A stretch of DNA of 64,000 bases from Clostridiales bacterium (GTDB taxonomy: Bacteria; Bacillota; Clostridia; Oscillospirales; Oscillospiraceae), in the NCBI GenBank assembly GCA_012719035.1, contig JAAYBD010000035.1, forward strand, positions 1 to 64,000, in the 5' to 3' direction. Below the pieces are notes generated by a model. The model did not search any database. It worked only from the letters and a program-made list of their open reading frames with translations, and was not told the DNA's origin. The number at the start of each line of letters is the position of its first letter. The first letter of the stretch is position 1. Below, piece by piece: positions 32,141-41,824 of the stretch. Made by a program: the position numbers and the translations under genes.

Positions 32141-33968
32141 CGCAGCATCCCCCGTTCATTAGTGATAATGCACCGCAGCCTGTACATTTGTTACGGCAGT
32201 CGGGAGAAAGTTCAGCCTTATAGCACATTTCACGCTCATGCCACATAAATCGGGGTGCAACGCCCATATTAACACGGCTCCATGGAAGGACTTCATCAAA
32301 GGAGCGCTCGCGGCAGGCGTAGAATTCTGGGTCAAGCCCACACTTTTCAAAGGCGTCCATCCAGCGCTGAAATGAAAAATATTCGCTCCATGAATCAAGT
32401 TTGCCGCCTGTTCTCCAAACCTCTTCAATGACTGAGCCGACACGCCTGTCGCCGCGGGACAGCACCGCCTCAATAAGGCTTGTATCCGCATCGTGCCAGT
32501 TATAGGTGATGGACTTAGCCCGCATATTATCACGAAGAAGGGTCACACGGCGACGGTATTCTTCCATATCGACCTGAGCTTCCCACTGGAAGGGCGTGTG
32601 CGGCTTGGGGACAAAACAGGAGGTTGAAACTGTGATATGGACGCCTTTTGACTTGTTGACGGCGTGTGACTTCCACAGAAACAAAACCTTCTTTGCAAGG
32701 TCGCTTATTGCCAGAACGTCTTCGTCTGTCTCTGTAGGAAGACCAAGCATAAAGTAGAGCTTTATATTATTCCAGCCGCCCTCAAAGGCGATTTTACATG
32801 TGTTTAGAAGATCCTCTTCGCGGACATTTTTGTTTATTGCGTCGCGCAGTCTCTGAGTTCCTGCTTCGGGCGCAAAGGTAAGCCCGCTTTTTCGCACCTT
32901 CTGCACCTTGCTCATGAGATCCAGAGAGAAGTTGTCGGCGCGGAGAGAGGGGAGAGAAAGACCGATGCTGTGCGGAACGCAGAAGTCCAGAAGTCCGTCG
33001 CACAGTTCGTTAAGAGGTCTGTAATCGCTTGTGCTGAGCGAAGAAAGCGTTATCTCCTGATAGCCGGTGTTCTCCAAAGATTCAATGCCCTGTTTAATGA
33101 GCCTGTCCGGGTCTCTTGAACGGACAGGGCGGTAAATATAACCCGCCTGACAGAAGCGGCAACCGCGTATACAGCCGCGGAATAGCTCAAGCGTAACGCG
33201 GTCATGAACGATTTCGGTCGATGGCACGATGGGTTTTACCGGGAAATAACTTTTGTCAAAATCAGTTACCAGCCGCCTTGTTACAAGCTCGGGAGCGCCG
33301 TCAAGAACCTCGATTTTTTGAAGTGTCCCATCGGCATTATATATCGGATTATAGAGGGAAGGGACATAAACGCCGTCAATTTTAGCGGCTTCGGACAGGA
33401 ACTCGCGCTTCGACAGATTATCTTTCTTAGCCCTGCGGAGAAGCAGAAGAAGCTCTCTGTCCATATCTTCGCCCTCGCCGATAACGCAGAGATCGAAAAA
33501 ATCCGCCATTGGCTCGGGATTGCAGCAGCTTGTTCCTCCAGCGAAAACGATAGGCGTCAGTTCGTGCCTGTCCGCGCTTTTAATCGGTATTCCTGAGAGA
33601 TTGAGCATGTTCAATACATTGGTGTATGCCATCTCATATCCAATCGAAAAACCGATCGCGTCAAAATCAGTGAGAGGGTCGCCGCTTTCAAGCGCCCAAA
33701 GCGGTATTCCCGCTTTGCGCATCTCGTCCTCCATGTCACCCCATGGAGCGAAAACACGCTCACACCAGACCCCGCCCATCTCGTTGATGACACCGTAAAG
33801 TATCTTCATGCCGAGGTTTGACATGCCGATTTCATAAGTATCCGGAAAACAAAGAGCCATGCGGATGTCCACATTCTCCTTGTCCTTGATTATCTGATTG
33901 TATTCGCCGCCCGTATAACGCGCGGGCTTTTGAACCTTTGGCAATATGCGCAATAGTCTTTTATCCAT
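32133..33968 (-). CDS. TIGR03960 family B12-binding-domain radical SAM protein
   Basis: About 611 residues. The N-terminal cobalamin-binding-like Rossmann domain (about 40-170) begins after LPKVQKPARYTGGEYN. The radical SAM core has the [4Fe-4S] motif GCIRGCRFCQAG (CxxxCxxC) and the SAM-binding region FAPEAGTQRLRDAINKN. A C-terminal Cys-rich segment (CRNKCTGCGAL) may hold a further cluster. The start could be ATG 33983 or 33968; neither has a good ribosome site and I chose the later. It forms a unit with the downstream DUF2344 gene. The modification catalysed is unknown. Confidence 0.88.
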   Translation of the reverse strand: MDKRLLRILPKVQKPARYTGGEYNQIIKDKENVDIRMALCFPDTYEIGMSNLGMKILYGVINEMGGVWCERVFAPWGDMEDEMRKAGIPLWALESGDPLTDFDAIGFSIGYEMAYTNVLNMLNLSGIPIKSADRHELTPIVFAGGTSCCNPEPMADFFDLCVIGEGEDMDRELLLLLRRAKKDNLSKREFLSEAAKIDGVYVPSLYNPIYNADGTLQKIEVLDGAPELVTRRLVTDFDKSYFPVKPIVPSTEIVHDRVTLELFRGCIRGCRFCQAGYIYRPVRSRDPDRLIKQGIESLENTGYQEITLSSLSTSDYRPLNELCDGLLDFCVPHSIGLSLPSLRADNFSLDLMSKVQKVRKSGLTFAPEAGTQRLRDAINKNVREEDLLNTCKIAFEGGWNNIKLYFMLGLPTETDEDVLAISDLAKKVLFLWKSHAVNKSKGVHITVSTSCFVPKPHTPFQWEAQVDMEEYRRRVTLLRDNMRAKSITYNWHDADTSLIEAVLSRGDRRVGSVIEEVWRTGGKLDSWSEYFSFQRWMDAFEKCGLDPEFYACRERSFDEVLPWSRVNMGVAPRFMWHEREMCYKAELSPDCRNKCTGCGALSLMNGGCCDG

Positions 33969-34049
33969 ATAGTACACGTCCATTTTTATTGAGCGCCGGC
34001 TGTTAATCTGACCCTGCCTGCCGCAGAAGTATTGTATAACGTTTTTGTC

Positions 34050-34673
34050 TTATTTACAAGACTTGTTCTGCTGCAAAATAAAAAGCCAGATTCCGGCGAG
34101 GAAAAGAGAGAAGCCATAATTTTTGGCTATGCAGTAAAGACCTGCTGCAATCAGAAGCCCCGATATCAGTAAACCGGAGATATGGATTGCTATTTGAGCA
34201 AATTTTGCACTGATTGCAGACATCAATGCAAAATATAAAATTCGGCCGCCGTCAAGGGCTTTAGCGGGCAGCAGATTGAATGTATTAAGTATAAACCCCA
34301 AGCCTGCGCACATGAGCAGGTACTCGTTGTTTCGGAGAGTCCCCGTTTTAGCACACAGAATCGAGAAAACGAATCCAAAAGCGGGACCGGCAATTGCTGT
34401 CAGAATTTCCTGTCTTTCATTAAGATCACCGGAATAATCAAGCGCGAAGCCTGACAAAGTTGCATTCAGCTTTGTCGGATAGGCACCGAACATACGCATG
34501 GCGGATACATGCCCCAATTCGTGCACGAGTACTGCGGGCAGAAGCGCAGAAAGAAAACCGCTTTGATCAAAAAAGTATATGAAAGCAAAGAGCAGGATAA
34601 ATCCGCTGCTAAAATTTACGCGAAACTGCGGGGCAGTCCGCGTGTCAGGCTGTTTTAAATTCCCCATATTCAT
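34050..34673 (-). CDS. Site-2 protease (M50), SpoIVFB-like
   Basis: 207 residues from ATG 34673, which overlaps the stop of the preceding gene (TGATG). It is an integral membrane zinc protease with the active-site motif VLVHELGHVSAM in an early membrane helix and the third ligand in NLLPAKALDGGRI. Five to six membrane segments are visible. In sporulating Firmicutes SpoIVFB cleaves pro-sigma-K and sits after SpoIVFA, an M23-type membrane protein. The gene directly upstream is such a protein, so I read this as SpoIVFB. No CBS domain is present. Confidence 0.82.
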   Translation of the reverse strand: MNMGNLKQPDTRTAPQFRVNFSSGFILLFAFIYFFDQSGFLSALLPAVLVHELGHVSAMRMFGAYPTKLNATLSGFALDYSGDLNERQEILTAIAGPAFGFVFSILCAKTGTLRNNEYLLMCAGLGFILNTFNLLPAKALDGGRILYFALMSAISAKFAQIAIHISGLLISGLLIAAGLYCIAKNYGFSLFLAGIWLFILQQNKSCK

Positions 34674-35632
34674 CAAAAATAAAACTCTGGATTGAGATAT
34701 TTGCCGCTGTGCATAAGCTCAAAATGCAAATGCGGACCCGTTACCCGTCCCGAATGGCCGGAAAGGGCTATTTTGTCGCCGCGTTTGACTTTGTCGCCCT
34801 GATTGACCAGTATCTGGCTGCAATGGGCGTAAAGGGTGCTGAAACCGTCCCCATGATCGATAATAACTGTAAGACCGTAGCCGTCAAATTCCTGAACGGT
34901 GATAGCGGTCCCGTCTGCAAAAGCTGAGATAGAATCGCCGTCAACAACTCCGAAATCAGTGCCATAATGGAATCGGACACCGCCGTCAATAGGATGTTCC
35001 CTGTAACCGAAGCCTGAAGTTACAGAGGCAATGACAGGCTGGGCATATTCAAAAGGCAGGACGGGGGCCTCATAGCTTACGTTTGCAGGAACAGCATAAT
35101 CGGCAAACGCTGCCTGTTCATGCAGGAAGTCATCCACTTTTGCACTGAGATTCAATGCCGGAGCGGCCGTTGCCGGGGGAGAAGGCTCAAGAGATGGGGG
35201 AACGGAGGAAGCAGGGGGAGAGGTCTGCTCGGAAAGAGGAGTTTCATTTTTGTTTTCTGCTGTTTCGCCGGCAGCTTCATCTGCCGGAGGAGCGGGTGAA
35301 AACTCAAATCCTCCAAGATTCTGCTTTACCATTTCTGACAGCATAAAGCCGTCGCATGAAACCGATTTCACGCTTGATTCAGTGATATCCTCCGGTTCAG
35401 AATGCTCAGATTCTTCATTTTCGCCTTTTATCCAGTGCTCCCAGACGTAGATATAGTTTCCTCCGCTGGAAATAGCACGCCCTAAAGCTATAATATCATC
35501 GCGGATACTAATATCGCGCGATATAGCGGGTATGATATATCCGCGCATCTCGGCTGCTTTTTCGGGAAGCATGAACTTTACGGCGCTCAATCCAAGAAAA
35601 ATCAGCGCAGCTATAATCGTTCGTATCTTCAT
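34673..35632 (-). CDS. Membrane-anchored M23 (LytM) protein, SpoIVFA/SpoIIQ-like
   Basis: 319 residues; AAGGAG stands 7 bases before the ATG. An N-terminal membrane anchor (about 5-22) is followed by a Pro/Glu/Ser-rich linker (about 120-160; TSPPASSVPPSLEPSPPAT). A C-terminal LytM domain (about 205-319) has SGFGYREHPIDGGVRFHYGT, DHGDGFSTLYAH and HLHFEL. The zinc ligands (HxxxD and HxH) are present, so unlike many SpoIVFA proteins it could be active. Coupling to the M50 protease suggests it anchors or regulates it during engulfment-stage signalling (inference). Confidence 0.82.
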   Translation of the reverse strand: MKIRTIIAALIFLGLSAVKFMLPEKAAEMRGYIIPAISRDISIRDDIIALGRAISSGGNYIYVWEHWIKGENEESEHSEPEDITESSVKSVSCDGFMLSEMVKQNLGGFEFSPAPPADEAAGETAENKNETPLSEQTSPPASSVPPSLEPSPPATAAPALNLSAKVDDFLHEQAAFADYAVPANVSYEAPVLPFEYAQPVIASVTSGFGYREHPIDGGVRFHYGTDFGVVDGDSISAFADGTAITVQEFDGYGLTVIIDHGDGFSTLYAHCSQILVNQGDKVKRGDKIALSGHSGRVTGPHLHFELMHSGKYLNPEFYF

Positions 35633-35849
35633 GATGCTCTCCTTTTTTGTTAATGCTCTAAAAAATTGGATATTCGTCTTTATTTATTAAATAAAGGATG
35701 ATATAATCGAAACGGTTTTTTTACGGGGGAAAAATGTATAGTGTCCTGAATTCGGATTAAATGATATTTCCCTGTACATTCGTTTATGTTACAAAAATGC
35801 GGCTTATCAGCCGTATATTCGGCAGTGATCTCTGCAAGGAGTGGTTAGA

Positions 35850-37400
35850 ATAGGTAAGTTCAGGCTATTGAAGATACTTTCCAGCAGGCTGTTTATAACG
35901 GTTATCCTAATACTTGTTCAGGTTGCGTGGATAACTCTTATGTTCCTTCGTGTTGTAGGATATTCCGAATTGATTGCCACAGCTTTCAAGCTGCTGAGCG
36001 TTGTGATGGCGCTGTATGTCATCAGCAAGGCGGATGTTCCCGCATATAGGATGGGCTGGATTCTGGTAATTATGATAATTCCGCTGTTCGGCGGGCTTTT
36101 ATATCTTCTGCTCGGAGAAAAGCGCCCTACGAAATATATGCGTATAAGACTGGCAAAAGGGATGAAAAACCATGATATTATAGCGATGCAGAATCCTGAA
36201 ATAGCGGATGAACTGAGAGAGCGCTCTCCGCGGGTTGCGGGGTGTGCCTCTTATATTTCTAACTATGCAAGATTTCCCGTTTGGAAGAACACAAAGGTTA
36301 CATATCATTCATCGGGCGAAAGCCATTTTATCGATATGCTTTCCGAGTTGAAAAAAGCGGAGAAGTTCATATTTTTGGAATATTTCATAATAGAAGAAGG
36401 CGAAATGTGGAATTCCATATTTGATATTCTTTGCGAGAAGGTGAAAGAGGGCGTTGATGTCCGAGTAATATACGACGATATGGGCTGCCTTATGAAAATT
36501 CCGTCGAACTATTATCAAAAACTTGAAAAAAACGGTATAAAATGTTTGGTGTTTAATCCGTTCATACCGATTTTTTCGCTCGTCATGAACAACCGCGACC
36601 ACCGCAAGATGCTGATAATTGACGGCAACACCGTGTTCACCGGTGGAGTCAATCTTGCGGACGAGTATATAAACCACAAAGTGAAGCATGGATACTGGAA
36701 AGACTCCGGTGTAATGCTGAAAGGCGATGCGGTCTGGAACTTCACGATTATGTTCCTCGAAATATGGAACGCGTACAATCCCGAGGACGAGGACTTTACC
36801 GCTTTCAAGCCGTCTGAGGAATGCAGGGGACAGTTTGAATACGATGGCTTTATTCAGCCTTTCGGAGATTCCCCGCTTGACGAGGAAACCGTTTCTGTAA
36901 ATGTTTACCTCGATATTTTGTCGCAGGCAAAAGACTATGTATATATTTTCACACCATATCTTGCCATAAGCGACGAACTCAATATTGCGCTTTGCGTTGC
37001 GGCGAAACGCGGCGTTGATGTTCGCATAGTTCTGCCGGGAATACCGGACAAGAAAGTAACTTATCGTCTTTCCCGCTCTTACTACATTCCGCTTCTGGAA
37101 GCGGGGGTGAGGATATACGAATATACGCCCGGCTTTATCCACGCCAAAAGCTATGTCTGCGATGATGAGCTTGCCGTTGTAGGAACGATAAATATGGACT
37201 ACCGCAGCCTTTACCTGCACTTTGAATGCGGGGTTTTGTTGTATGAAAGCAGCGCAGTGGCGGAACTTAAAAAGGACGCGCTGAAAACCTTTGATATTTC
37301 ACATGAGGTAAGCATTGAGGAACGCAAGCGCGGAAAAATGCGCAGGCTCTCGGGCGGACTGATAGATTCTATCCTGAGAGTGTTTGCCCCGCTTTTCTGA
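35850..37400 (+). CDS. cls: Cardiolipin synthase
   Basis: 516 residues counted from ATA 35850. Two N-terminal membrane helices (about 15-60) lead into two phospholipase D domains with HKD motifs NRDHRKMLIIDG and FIHAKSYVCDD. This family joins phosphatidylglycerol units (or uses CDP-DAG) to make cardiolipin at the membrane. Start choice is uncertain: AAGGAG at 35836-35841 is perfectly spaced for ATA 35850, giving GKFRLLKILSSRLF. GTG 35841 overlaps the ribosome site itself and TTG 35868 is too far away. It is monocistronic. Confidence 0.88.
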   Translation: MGKFRLLKILSSRLFITVILILVQVAWITLMFLRVVGYSELIATAFKLLSVVMALYVISKADVPAYRMGWILVIMIIPLFGGLLYLLLGEKRPTKYMRIRLAKGMKNHDIIAMQNPEIADELRERSPRVAGCASYISNYARFPVWKNTKVTYHSSGESHFIDMLSELKKAEKFIFLEYFIIEEGEMWNSIFDILCEKVKEGVDVRVIYDDMGCLMKIPSNYYQKLEKNGIKCLVFNPFIPIFSLVMNNRDHRKMLIIDGNTVFTGGVNLADEYINHKVKHGYWKDSGVMLKGDAVWNFTIMFLEIWNAYNPEDEDFTAFKPSEECRGQFEYDGFIQPFGDSPLDEETVSVNVYLDILSQAKDYVYIFTPYLAISDELNIALCVAAKRGVDVRIVLPGIPDKKVTYRLSRSYYIPLLEAGVRIYEYTPGFIHAKSYVCDDELAVVGTINMDYRSLYLHFECGVLLYESSAVAELKKDALKTFDISHEVSIEERKRGKMRRLSGGLIDSILRVFAPLF

Positions 37401-37509
37401 AAAAGCGGGATGTGTGAACGCAATCTGCGCACTCCTGTACGGAACAGACTGGGCGCAGAAATGAAACGGTATTTATGTAGCCGGATTTTATACGGAAAGG
37501 TAACAGAAT

Positions 37510-38892
37510 ATGAAGCTTTGGTCAGGAAGATTTGATAAAAACACAGATGCGTTGGTTGACGAACTGAATGCCAGCATAGGATTTGATTTCAGAATGTACA
37601 GGCAGGACATAGAGGGCAGCCTTGCCCATTCGGCTATGCTTGCCAAACAGGGCATTATCCCGAAAAAGGATGCGGAACTGATAGCAGACGGGCTTAAAGA
37701 AATTCTCAAAGACATTGAAGACGGAAAACTCAGTTTCGGAAGCGACGTTGAGGACGTACATATGGCAATCGAGGGGGAGCTGACCCGAAGGATAGGTGAT
37801 GCGGGCAAGCGCCTGCATACGGCAAGGAGCCGAAACGATCAGGTTGCAGTGGATATAAGGCTGTATCTTAAACAGGAGATATCCGAAATAAGGCTGCTTG
37901 TACTGGGGCTTCTTGAAACGGTTCTGAATCTTTCAGAAAAAAGCACAGATGTCATAATGCCTGCTTATACCCACCTTCAGAGGGCACAGCCGACGACCTT
38001 TGCCCACTACATGATGGCATATGCGAATATGCTCAGACGCGATGTTACGCGTCTTGAGGACTGCCTTGCCAGAATGGACGAATGTCCGCTTGGCAGCGGT
38101 GCGCTGACCGCAACTACCTATCCCATCGACCGCGAGTATGTAGCGCGGGAGCTTGGCTTTTCGAGAATCACTCAGAACAGCCTTGACGGCGTTTCTGACC
38201 GCGATTTTGCAATAGAGCTTATGAATGACCTTTCCATACTTATGATGCATCTTTCCCGTTTTTCCGAGGAGATCATTTTGTGGTGTTCATGGGAGTTTAA
38301 GTTTGTTGAACTTGACGATGCATATTCCACAGGTTCGTCAATAATGCCTCAGAAGAAAAATCCCGACATTGCGGAGCTTGTCCGCGGGAAAACGGGACGC
38401 GTTTATGGTGACCTCATAACGCTTCTGACCGTTATGAAGGCTCTGCCGCTTGCGTACAACAAGGACATGCAGGAAGACAAGGAGCCGGTGTTTGACGCTA
38501 TAGACACGGTTAAAAAATGCCTGCCCGTCTTTGACGCTATGCTTAACACTATGCGGCTCAACCCCCAAAATATGCGTGAAGCTGCCGGCAGGGGATTCAT
38601 TAACGCTACCGACTGTGCGGACTATCTTGTGAAAAAGGGTATGCCTTTCCGCGATGCGTATACCATAGTAGGCAGACTGGTAAACCACTGCATAGAGGCG
38701 GGAAAAACGCTGGAGACTCTTGAAATTGAAGAATACCGCAGTCTGTCGCCGGTTTTTGAACCCGACGTGTACGATGCCATTTCACTGGATGCCTGTGTTG
38801 CGGCAAGAGGTGTTGCAGGGGGACCCTCAAAGGAAAGTGTAAAAGCCCAGATCAGCTATATCAGGGAGTTTTTAGAAGAAAGAAATAAGTAA
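37510..38892 (+). CDS. argH: Argininosuccinate lyase
   Basis: 460 residues; GAAAGG precedes the ATG by 8 bases. It starts [20 protein letters not shown] and carries [13 protein letters not shown], the catalytic-His block [11 protein letters not shown] and the fumarase/lyase signature [12 protein letters not shown] with the catalytic Ser. It cleaves argininosuccinate to arginine and fumarate in the cytoplasm. argG is not adjacent. A small hairpin lies in the 109-base leader, but no T-box or ARG-box was recognised. Confidence 0.95.
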   Translation: MKLWSGRFDKNTDALVDELNASIGFDFRMYRQDIEGSLAHSAMLAKQGIIPKKDAELIADGLKEILKDIEDGKLSFGSDVEDVHMAIEGELTRRIGDAGKRLHTARSRNDQVAVDIRLYLKQEISEIRLLVLGLLETVLNLSEKSTDVIMPAYTHLQRAQPTTFAHYMMAYANMLRRDVTRLEDCLARMDECPLGSGALTATTYPIDREYVARELGFSRITQNSLDGVSDRDFAIELMNDLSILMMHLSRFSEEIILWCSWEFKFVELDDAYSTGSSIMPQKKNPDIAELVRGKTGRVYGDLITLLTVMKALPLAYNKDMQEDKEPVFDAIDTVKKCLPVFDAMLNTMRLNPQNMREAAGRGFINATDCADYLVKKGMPFRDAYTIVGRLVNHCIEAGKTLETLEIEEYRSLSPVFEPDVYDAISLDACVAARGVAGGPSKESVKAQISYIREFLEERNK

Positions 38893-38924
38893 ACATTTAT
38901 TTATGAGAGTGAAGGGTGTGGAAT

Positions 38925-40658
38925 ATGAAGAAGAAAATTGGAATAATACTGTTAGCGGCACTTTTGCTCTCAGTTTTTCAGCCTTGCCTTGCGTTTGAAA
39001 GTGATACATACACAAATGGTGAACCAACTGGCTATGTTGTAAAGCTGAAGCAGCCTCAGGAAGACTCTGTAATACTCCTTGAGGAAAGCGGGCTTCAGGA
39101 GGTATATGGGGATGAAGGACTCTATCACGCCGATGACTATTCGGACATTAAGAAACTTGGCAGTATGGTGGAGTACTATGAGCCGGACTATAAGGTAACA
39201 TTATTCGGGCTGCCGAATGATACATATGCATCAAAACAGTGGAGTATAAAAAGCACCGGTATATCCTATGCATGGGATAAGGGATATAACGGAGACAATG
39301 TAAAGATTGCAGTAATCGACAGCGGAGTTTACTCGATGCATGAGGATTTTGAAGGGACAAAATTTGACAGAGGAGTCAATGTGATTGACGGCTCGCATGA
39401 CGTTACCGATGAAATTGATCACGGCCACGGCACCTTTGTCTGCGGCGTTCTGGGCGCCGCCCGGGATAATAATTTGGGAGTTGCAGGTTTTTGCACCGGG
39501 GCAACATTGATACCTATAAAGTGCTTTGGGAAAGACAAGGTGACGAACGCCTCATATATTGTTTCCGCTATATATAAAGCGGTTGATGTATATGACTGTG
39601 ATGTCATCAACCTAAGCCTTGGCACGACTCATGACATGGATTCTATGAGGGAAGCTGTCCGCTATGCGTCTGATAAAGGCGTGATCATTGTCTCGGCGGT
39701 TGGAAACGAGGGTACTACGCAGCTCAATTATCCCGCTGCCTACGACTGTGTAATCGGGGTAGGTTCGATTGATAAAAATGGGGTTGTTGCACCGTTTTCT
39801 CAAAAAAACAATTCTGTTTTTATAGTGGCACCCGGTGTCAGCCTCGTAGGTCTGGGAAAGGCGACAAACAAGACGTATATTTTAGGTGACGGCACCTCTT
39901 ATTCGACACCCCATGTTACCGCAGCCGCCGCTATACTGAAGCAATACGCGCCAAGTGCGACATGCAAAGACTTTGCGGCACTCCTTCAAGAATCCGCTGT
40001 CGAAGCGGGTCCTGCCGGCTACGATACTTCGTATGGATACGGAGTTTTGAATATCGAGAAATTTGTTTCATTGATGGAAGAATATAATCTTGATAATATA
40101 GGGACAGTTTTCCCTGATGTGAAAGGGCACTGGGCGGAGCAGAGTATCGGCTTCTGCGTCAACAGAAAGCTGTTTACCGGTGTAGCGAGCGGCCGCTTCG
40201 CACCCGAAACGACTATGAACCGCGCGATGTTCGTAACAGTATTGAGCCGAATGAGCGGGGAAAACATAAGCGGTTTTCCGAATAGTTTTTCCGATGTTCC
40301 CAATAACGCATGGTATACCCAGCCCTGCGCATGGGGCTCCGCGGCCGGCATAGTAAGCGGAGTGGGCAACGGAGAGTTCAACCCCGAAGGTTCAGTCACA
40401 AGAGAGCAGATGGCAGTTTTCCTATACCGCTTTGCGGAGCTTTACGGTCTTGACGACGGTTCGTATGATAAGGCGGTTTTGTATTCTTACAAGGACAGAA
40501 CAGAGGTTTCCCCTTGGGCTAAGGACGCGATGGCATGGGCTGTTGACGGCGGTCTGATAACGGGACGAAGCGGGAATACTCTCAGTCCGAGAGAAAGCGC
40601 CAAAAGGTGCGAGGTTGCAACTATAATTTCACGCTTTGTTAATAATTCTGCTGCATAG
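38925..40658 (+). CDS. Subtilisin-like serine protease with three SLH domains
   Basis: 577 residues from ATG 38925. The signal peptide KKKIGIILLAALLLSVFQPC ends near residue 24. An I9-like prodomain is probably within 25-95. S8 catalytic triad: Asp in KIAVIDSGVY, His in DHGHGTFVCGV, Ser in GDGTSYSTPH. The C-terminus (about 395-577) carries three S-layer homology repeats (FPDVKGHWAEQSI, FSDVPNNAWYTQPC, SYKDRTEVSPWAKDAM) that tether it to secondary cell wall polymer. It is a cell-surface protease. It lies 32 bases after argH without an obvious terminator, so read-through is possible. Confidence 0.92.
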   Translation: MKKKIGIILLAALLLSVFQPCLAFESDTYTNGEPTGYVVKLKQPQEDSVILLEESGLQEVYGDEGLYHADDYSDIKKLGSMVEYYEPDYKVTLFGLPNDTYASKQWSIKSTGISYAWDKGYNGDNVKIAVIDSGVYSMHEDFEGTKFDRGVNVIDGSHDVTDEIDHGHGTFVCGVLGAARDNNLGVAGFCTGATLIPIKCFGKDKVTNASYIVSAIYKAVDVYDCDVINLSLGTTHDMDSMREAVRYASDKGVIIVSAVGNEGTTQLNYPAAYDCVIGVGSIDKNGVVAPFSQKNNSVFIVAPGVSLVGLGKATNKTYILGDGTSYSTPHVTAAAAILKQYAPSATCKDFAALLQESAVEAGPAGYDTSYGYGVLNIEKFVSLMEEYNLDNIGTVFPDVKGHWAEQSIGFCVNRKLFTGVASGRFAPETTMNRAMFVTVLSRMSGENISGFPNSFSDVPNNAWYTQPCAWGSAAGIVSGVGNGEFNPEGSVTREQMAVFLYRFAELYGLDDGSYDKAVLYSYKDRTEVSPWAKDAMAWAVDGGLITGRSGNTLSPRESAKRCEVATIISRFVNNSAA

Positions 40659-40722
40659 CTGTGATAATATTATATTATATATTGTATACGGAATTCCCGA
40701 ATAACTTAGGAGAAAAATAGAA

Positions 40723-41703
40723 ATGCCTGAAGAGATAATGAAAAATATATACCGCATAAAGATATATCTGCCGGACAGTCCTCTTAAAATACTGAACAGC
40801 TATCTTATAAAAGGCGGTGAACGTAATATTCTGATAGATACGGGATTTAAACATCCCGAATGTAAGGAGCATCTGATAAAAGGACTCGAAGAGCTTGATG
40901 TCAAAATGGAGGATACTGATGTACTTCTTACTCACCTCCATTCCGATCATACAGGGCTTGCGCCGGAAATTGCGGTTCCCGGTACGCGGATTTTCATAAG
41001 CCGCGATGAGATACCTTGGATGTTCGGTCAGACACGTAAAGACATGTGGGAGCTTGATAATATAAAAATACTGCGTTCGGGATTCTCACGTGAGGTCATA
41101 GAAAGTTCCCTTAAAAATGCGGCATCCCGGGATATGGCCTCAGACCCGGAATTTGGGGATTATCTTCCTATAGACGATGGGGATGAGTTTATCTGCGGAG
41201 ATTACAGACTAAAAGCTGTAGTAACACCGGGACACACTCCCGCCCATATGTGCTTCTGGCTGGAAGAACAGAAAACAATGTTTACAGGTGATCACGTCCT
41301 GTTTGATATTTCTCCAAACATTACGCTTTGGAATTTTGTGGAAGATTCTCTTGGAGACTATCTCAGTAGTCTCAGAAAAACAGATGAGTACGATGTCCGT
41401 CTTGCACTTCCCGGACACAGGGAAACGGGTGATTTCCACGCGAGGATAGCAGACCTTTTAGAACACCACGAAAAGCGCCTTGACGAGTGCTATAATGTGG
41501 TTTTGCAAAACCCCGGACTGTCTGTTTATGATATAGCAGGAAAAATGACATGGAAGATACGCTGCAACTCGTGGGAGGATTTTCCCATCAATCAGAAATG
41601 GTTTGCGGTAGGAGAATGCCACAGCCATCTTCGCCACCTCCAAATGAGAGGAAAAATCAAGGTTGATGACAGCGAAGAAGTTGTACGTTTCAGGGCGGTA
41701 TAG
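40723..41703 (+). CDS. MBL-fold metallohydrolase
   Basis: 326 residues; TAGGAG lies upstream of the ATG. Metal motif LLTHLHSDHTG, then TPGHTPAHMCF, FTGDHVLFD and LPGHRETGDFH. A C-terminal winged-helix-like part (PGLSVYDIAGKMTW, HLRHLQMRGKIK) is typical of the LACTB2/YobT-like branch. The substrate is unknown; possible activities are nuclease or thioesterase. Terminated by a 13-bp hairpin. Confidence 0.85.
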   Translation: MPEEIMKNIYRIKIYLPDSPLKILNSYLIKGGERNILIDTGFKHPECKEHLIKGLEELDVKMEDTDVLLTHLHSDHTGLAPEIAVPGTRIFISRDEIPWMFGQTRKDMWELDNIKILRSGFSREVIESSLKNAASRDMASDPEFGDYLPIDDGDEFICGDYRLKAVVTPGHTPAHMCFWLEEQKTMFTGDHVLFDISPNITLWNFVEDSLGDYLSSLRKTDEYDVRLALPGHRETGDFHARIADLLEHHEKRLDECYNVVLQNPGLSVYDIAGKMTWKIRCNSWEDFPINQKWFAVGECHSHLRHLQMRGKIKVDDSEEVVRFRAV

Positions 41704-41715
41704 GGCAGAACTATT

Positions 41716-41752
41716 AAGCGCCGCGACAGAGGTTCATGTCGCGGCGCTTTAA
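41716..41752 (+). terminator. Terminator after the MBL gene
   Basis: A perfect 13-bp GC-rich stem (41716-41728 with 41737-41749), then TTAATG. Confidence 0.82.
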
Positions 41753-41824
41753 TGTTTGATTTTGTTATAATATTCACTTATTGCTTATATGATTCATATT
41801 ATTAAAAGAGCCGAACCGACCGGA

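Noticed and set aside
36309-37220. 303-codon open frame on the minus strand
   Set aside because: It is fully antisense to the HKD-containing cardiolipin synthase, has no ribosome site and shows no protein motif; it is a shadow frame.
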